Shown here in pieces: positions 62,687 through 64,000 of a DNA stretch of 64,000 nt. The stretch spans positions 1-64,000 of the forward strand of contig JAAYDE010000100.1 of assembly GCA_012729375.1 (NCBI GenBank), given 5' to 3'. The notes under the pieces were generated by a model that ran no database searches, was not told the origin of the DNA, and saw nothing but the letters and a program-made list of their open reading frames with translations. Position 1 is the stretch's first letter. Each line of letters begins with the position of its first letter. The translations under genes and the position numbers were made by a program. Source of the stretch: Deltaproteobacteria bacterium (GTDB lineage: Bacteria > Desulfobacterota > Desulfuromonadia > Desulfuromonadales > JAAYDE01).

Positions 62687-64000
62687 ATGGAAGGTCAAGC
62701 GCCGGACACCTGGTCGCTGGTTTACGAGGGTTTCGACGCCCAAGGGGAAGGCCTGCGGGAGACCCTCTGCACCCTGGGAAACGGTTATTTCGCCACCCGC
62801 GGTGCGGCTCCGGAAAGCGCGGCGGACGGCATACGCTATCCCGCCACCTATGTGGCCGGGGCCTACAACCGGCTGCGGACAGAACTCTCGGGGATGATGG
62901 TCGAAAACGAGGATCTGGTCAATTTCCCCAACTGGGTGCGGATGAGATTCCGCATCGAGGGCGGTGATTGGTTCGATCCGATGAACACGGAACTTCTCCA
63001 CTATCGCCAGGAACTGGACATGCGGCGCGGCATTCTGCTGCGCTGCATCCGTTTCCGAGATGGCGCCGGACGGGTCACCTCCCTCCACGAACGGCGCCTG
63101 GTTCATCAGAAGTGGCCCCATCTCGGTGCTCAATCCCTGGTCCTTGCCGCCGAGAACTGGGCCGGCGAGGTGGAATTTGAATCGGCCCTGGACGGCAGGG
63201 TGGCCAACACCGGAGTGGAGCGTTACCGCCGGCTCAGCAACGTCCACCTGGTTCCCCTGGGAAACAGCTTCCCCCATGAACGCATCCTGTGCCTCAAGGT
63301 CCACACCAGCCAATCGGGGATCACCGTGGCCCAGGGGATGAGAACCCGGGTTTTCAGCAATGGGGAAGATTCAGCTGTGACGCTGCAGAGGGTCGATGCG
63401 CCCGGTTTCGCCGCGCACCGTTTCTGTTTGCGTTTGCAAGCCGGAGAAGAGACCCGGGTCGAAAAGGTTGTTTCCCTGTTTACCTCCCGGGACCGGGCCA
63501 TCGCCGAGTGCGGCGAGGCGGCCGTGCTCGCGGTTTCGCGGGCCGCCGATTTCGAGGAACTCGCCGATCACCAGGAGCGCGCCTGGAGACATCTCTGGAG
63601 TCGCTTTGCCATCGATGTGGAGGGGAACGGTCCGCAGACGGTGATGATTCTGCGCCTGCATCTGTTTCATCTCCTGCAGACGGTATCGATCCACGCCATC
63701 GATCTGGATGCCGGGGTGCCGGCGCGGGGGTGGCACGGGGAGGCCTATCGCGGCCATATCTTCTGGGATGAACTCTTCATCATGCCGCTGTTCAACCTGC
63801 GTTTTCCGGAGATCACCAGGGCCTTGCTCCGCTACCGTTTCCGGCGCCTCGACGAAGCGCGCACCAACGCCCGCGAGGCCGGTTTCCGGGGAGCCATGTT
63901 CCCCTGGCAGAGCGGCAGCAGCGGCCGGGAGGAGAGCCAGAAAATCCACCTCAACCCCCGTTCGGGACGCTGGCTGCCCGACAATTCCAACCTGCAGCGC
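62687..64000 (+). CDS. GH65 family disaccharide phosphorylase/hydrolase, 3' end outside the window
   Basis: The first 438 codons of a glycoside hydrolase family 65 protein. The N-terminal beta-sandwich domain is seen in ETLCTLGNGYFATRGA and ELLHYRQELDMRRGILLR. The start of the (alpha/alpha)6 barrel has GWHGEAYRGHIFWDELFIM then FRGAMFPWQSGSSGREE, both typical of GH65. The catalytic Glu and phosphate site lie beyond the edge, so phosphorylase and hydrolase cannot be told apart. Known members act on trehalose, maltose, kojibiose, nigerose or trehalose 6-phosphate. The position just after otsB suggests trehalose. GAGGAGGGCGCCC precedes ATG 62687. Confidence 0.9.
   Translation, partial: MEGQAPDTWSLVYEGFDAQGEGLRETLCTLGNGYFATRGAAPESAADGIRYPATYVAGAYNRLRTELSGMMVENEDLVNFPNWVRMRFRIEGGDWFDPMNTELLHYRQELDMRRGILLRCIRFRDGAGRVTSLHERRLVHQKWPHLGAQSLVLAAENWAGEVEFESALDGRVANTGVERYRRLSNVHLVPLGNSFPHERILCLKVHTSQSGITVAQGMRTRVFSNGEDSAVTLQRVDAPGFAAHRFCLRLQAGEETRVEKVVSLFTSRDRAIAECGEAAVLAVSRAADFEELADHQERAWRHLWSRFAIDVEGNGPQTVMILRLHLFHLLQTVSIHAIDLDAGVPARGWHGEAYRGHIFWDELFIMPLFNLRFPEITRALLRYRFRRLDEARTNAREAGFRGAMFPWQSGSSGREESQKIHLNPRSGRWLPDNSNLQR

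Overview
The window is chromosomal DNA of a bacterium that looks like a member of the Desulfuromonadales/Geobacterales (Desulfuromonas/Pelobacter-like). This is an inference from gene content: a cysE-iscR-nifS-nifU-mnmA-mtaB operon, roadblock and REC/DUF4388-type signalling proteins, a desulfuromonad-type sensor-LuxR regulator, folE2, a kbp-like LysM/BON gene and degenerate '…GGCTGCTGAAAAAC…' interspersed repeats. Most of the window is GC-rich. The ends of the first ~2.7 kb and the stretch around 44.5-46.5 kb are visibly more AT-rich.

Layout. 0.4-3.5 kb: cytidylate kinase-like gene, a sensor-LuxR regulator split by a frame break in a nine-A run, and a DUF1275 membrane protein. 3.9-6.9 kb: repeat-bearing lipoprotein, a small beta-grasp-like protein, an EamA exporter and an epoxyqueuosine-reductase-like Fe-S protein. 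6.9-12 kb (minus): one signalling operon of a soluble PAS histidine kinase, a REC/DUF4388 regulator, two roadblock proteins and two Cache-domain sensors. A third, unrelated Cache protein lies at 12.7 kb. 13.7-17 kb: a deaminase and a P2-type ATPase whose phosphorylation motif reads EKTGV instead of DKTGT. 17.3-27.6 kb (plus): galE, an orphan dppC-type permease, mutM, a nitroreductase, then the IscR-controlled cysteine/Fe-S/tRNA-thiolation operon. 27.6-34.9 kb: gdhA, whose leader carries a two-hairpin ANTAR antiterminator overlapping an intrinsic terminator, with a divergent GAF-ANTAR regulator beside it; then ridA, fhs, NUDIX and a zinc metallopeptidase. 35-44.5 kb: housekeeping and stress genes (DUF533, LysM/BON, flavodoxin, S1-domain protein, methyltransferase, DUF2238, hydrolase, folE2, patatin, endonuclease V).

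44.7-53.2 kb is a defence island: an ABC-type ATPase plus a TOPRIM-like partner (an OLD/PARIS-like split pair, the partner frameshifted), directly followed by a complete Wadjet system, jetABCD. 53.5-64 kb holds gapN, tenA, a methyltransferase, a xanthine/uracil-type permease fused to an RsbW-like ATPase domain with a STAS partner, a NupC-type transporter, a DUF985 cupin, a coiled-coil protein, otsB and the first 438 codons of a GH65 phosphorylase cut by the window edge.

The most interesting items are the ANTAR-gdhA attenuator, the ATPase lacking its catalytic aspartate, the permease-RsbW/STAS locus, the split ATPase/TOPRIM pair next to Wadjet, and the roadblock/Cache operon. Three genes are broken at or near homopolymers, so assembly error must be excluded before biology is inferred from them. 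No rRNA, tRNA, CRISPR array or intact insertion sequence was recognised.
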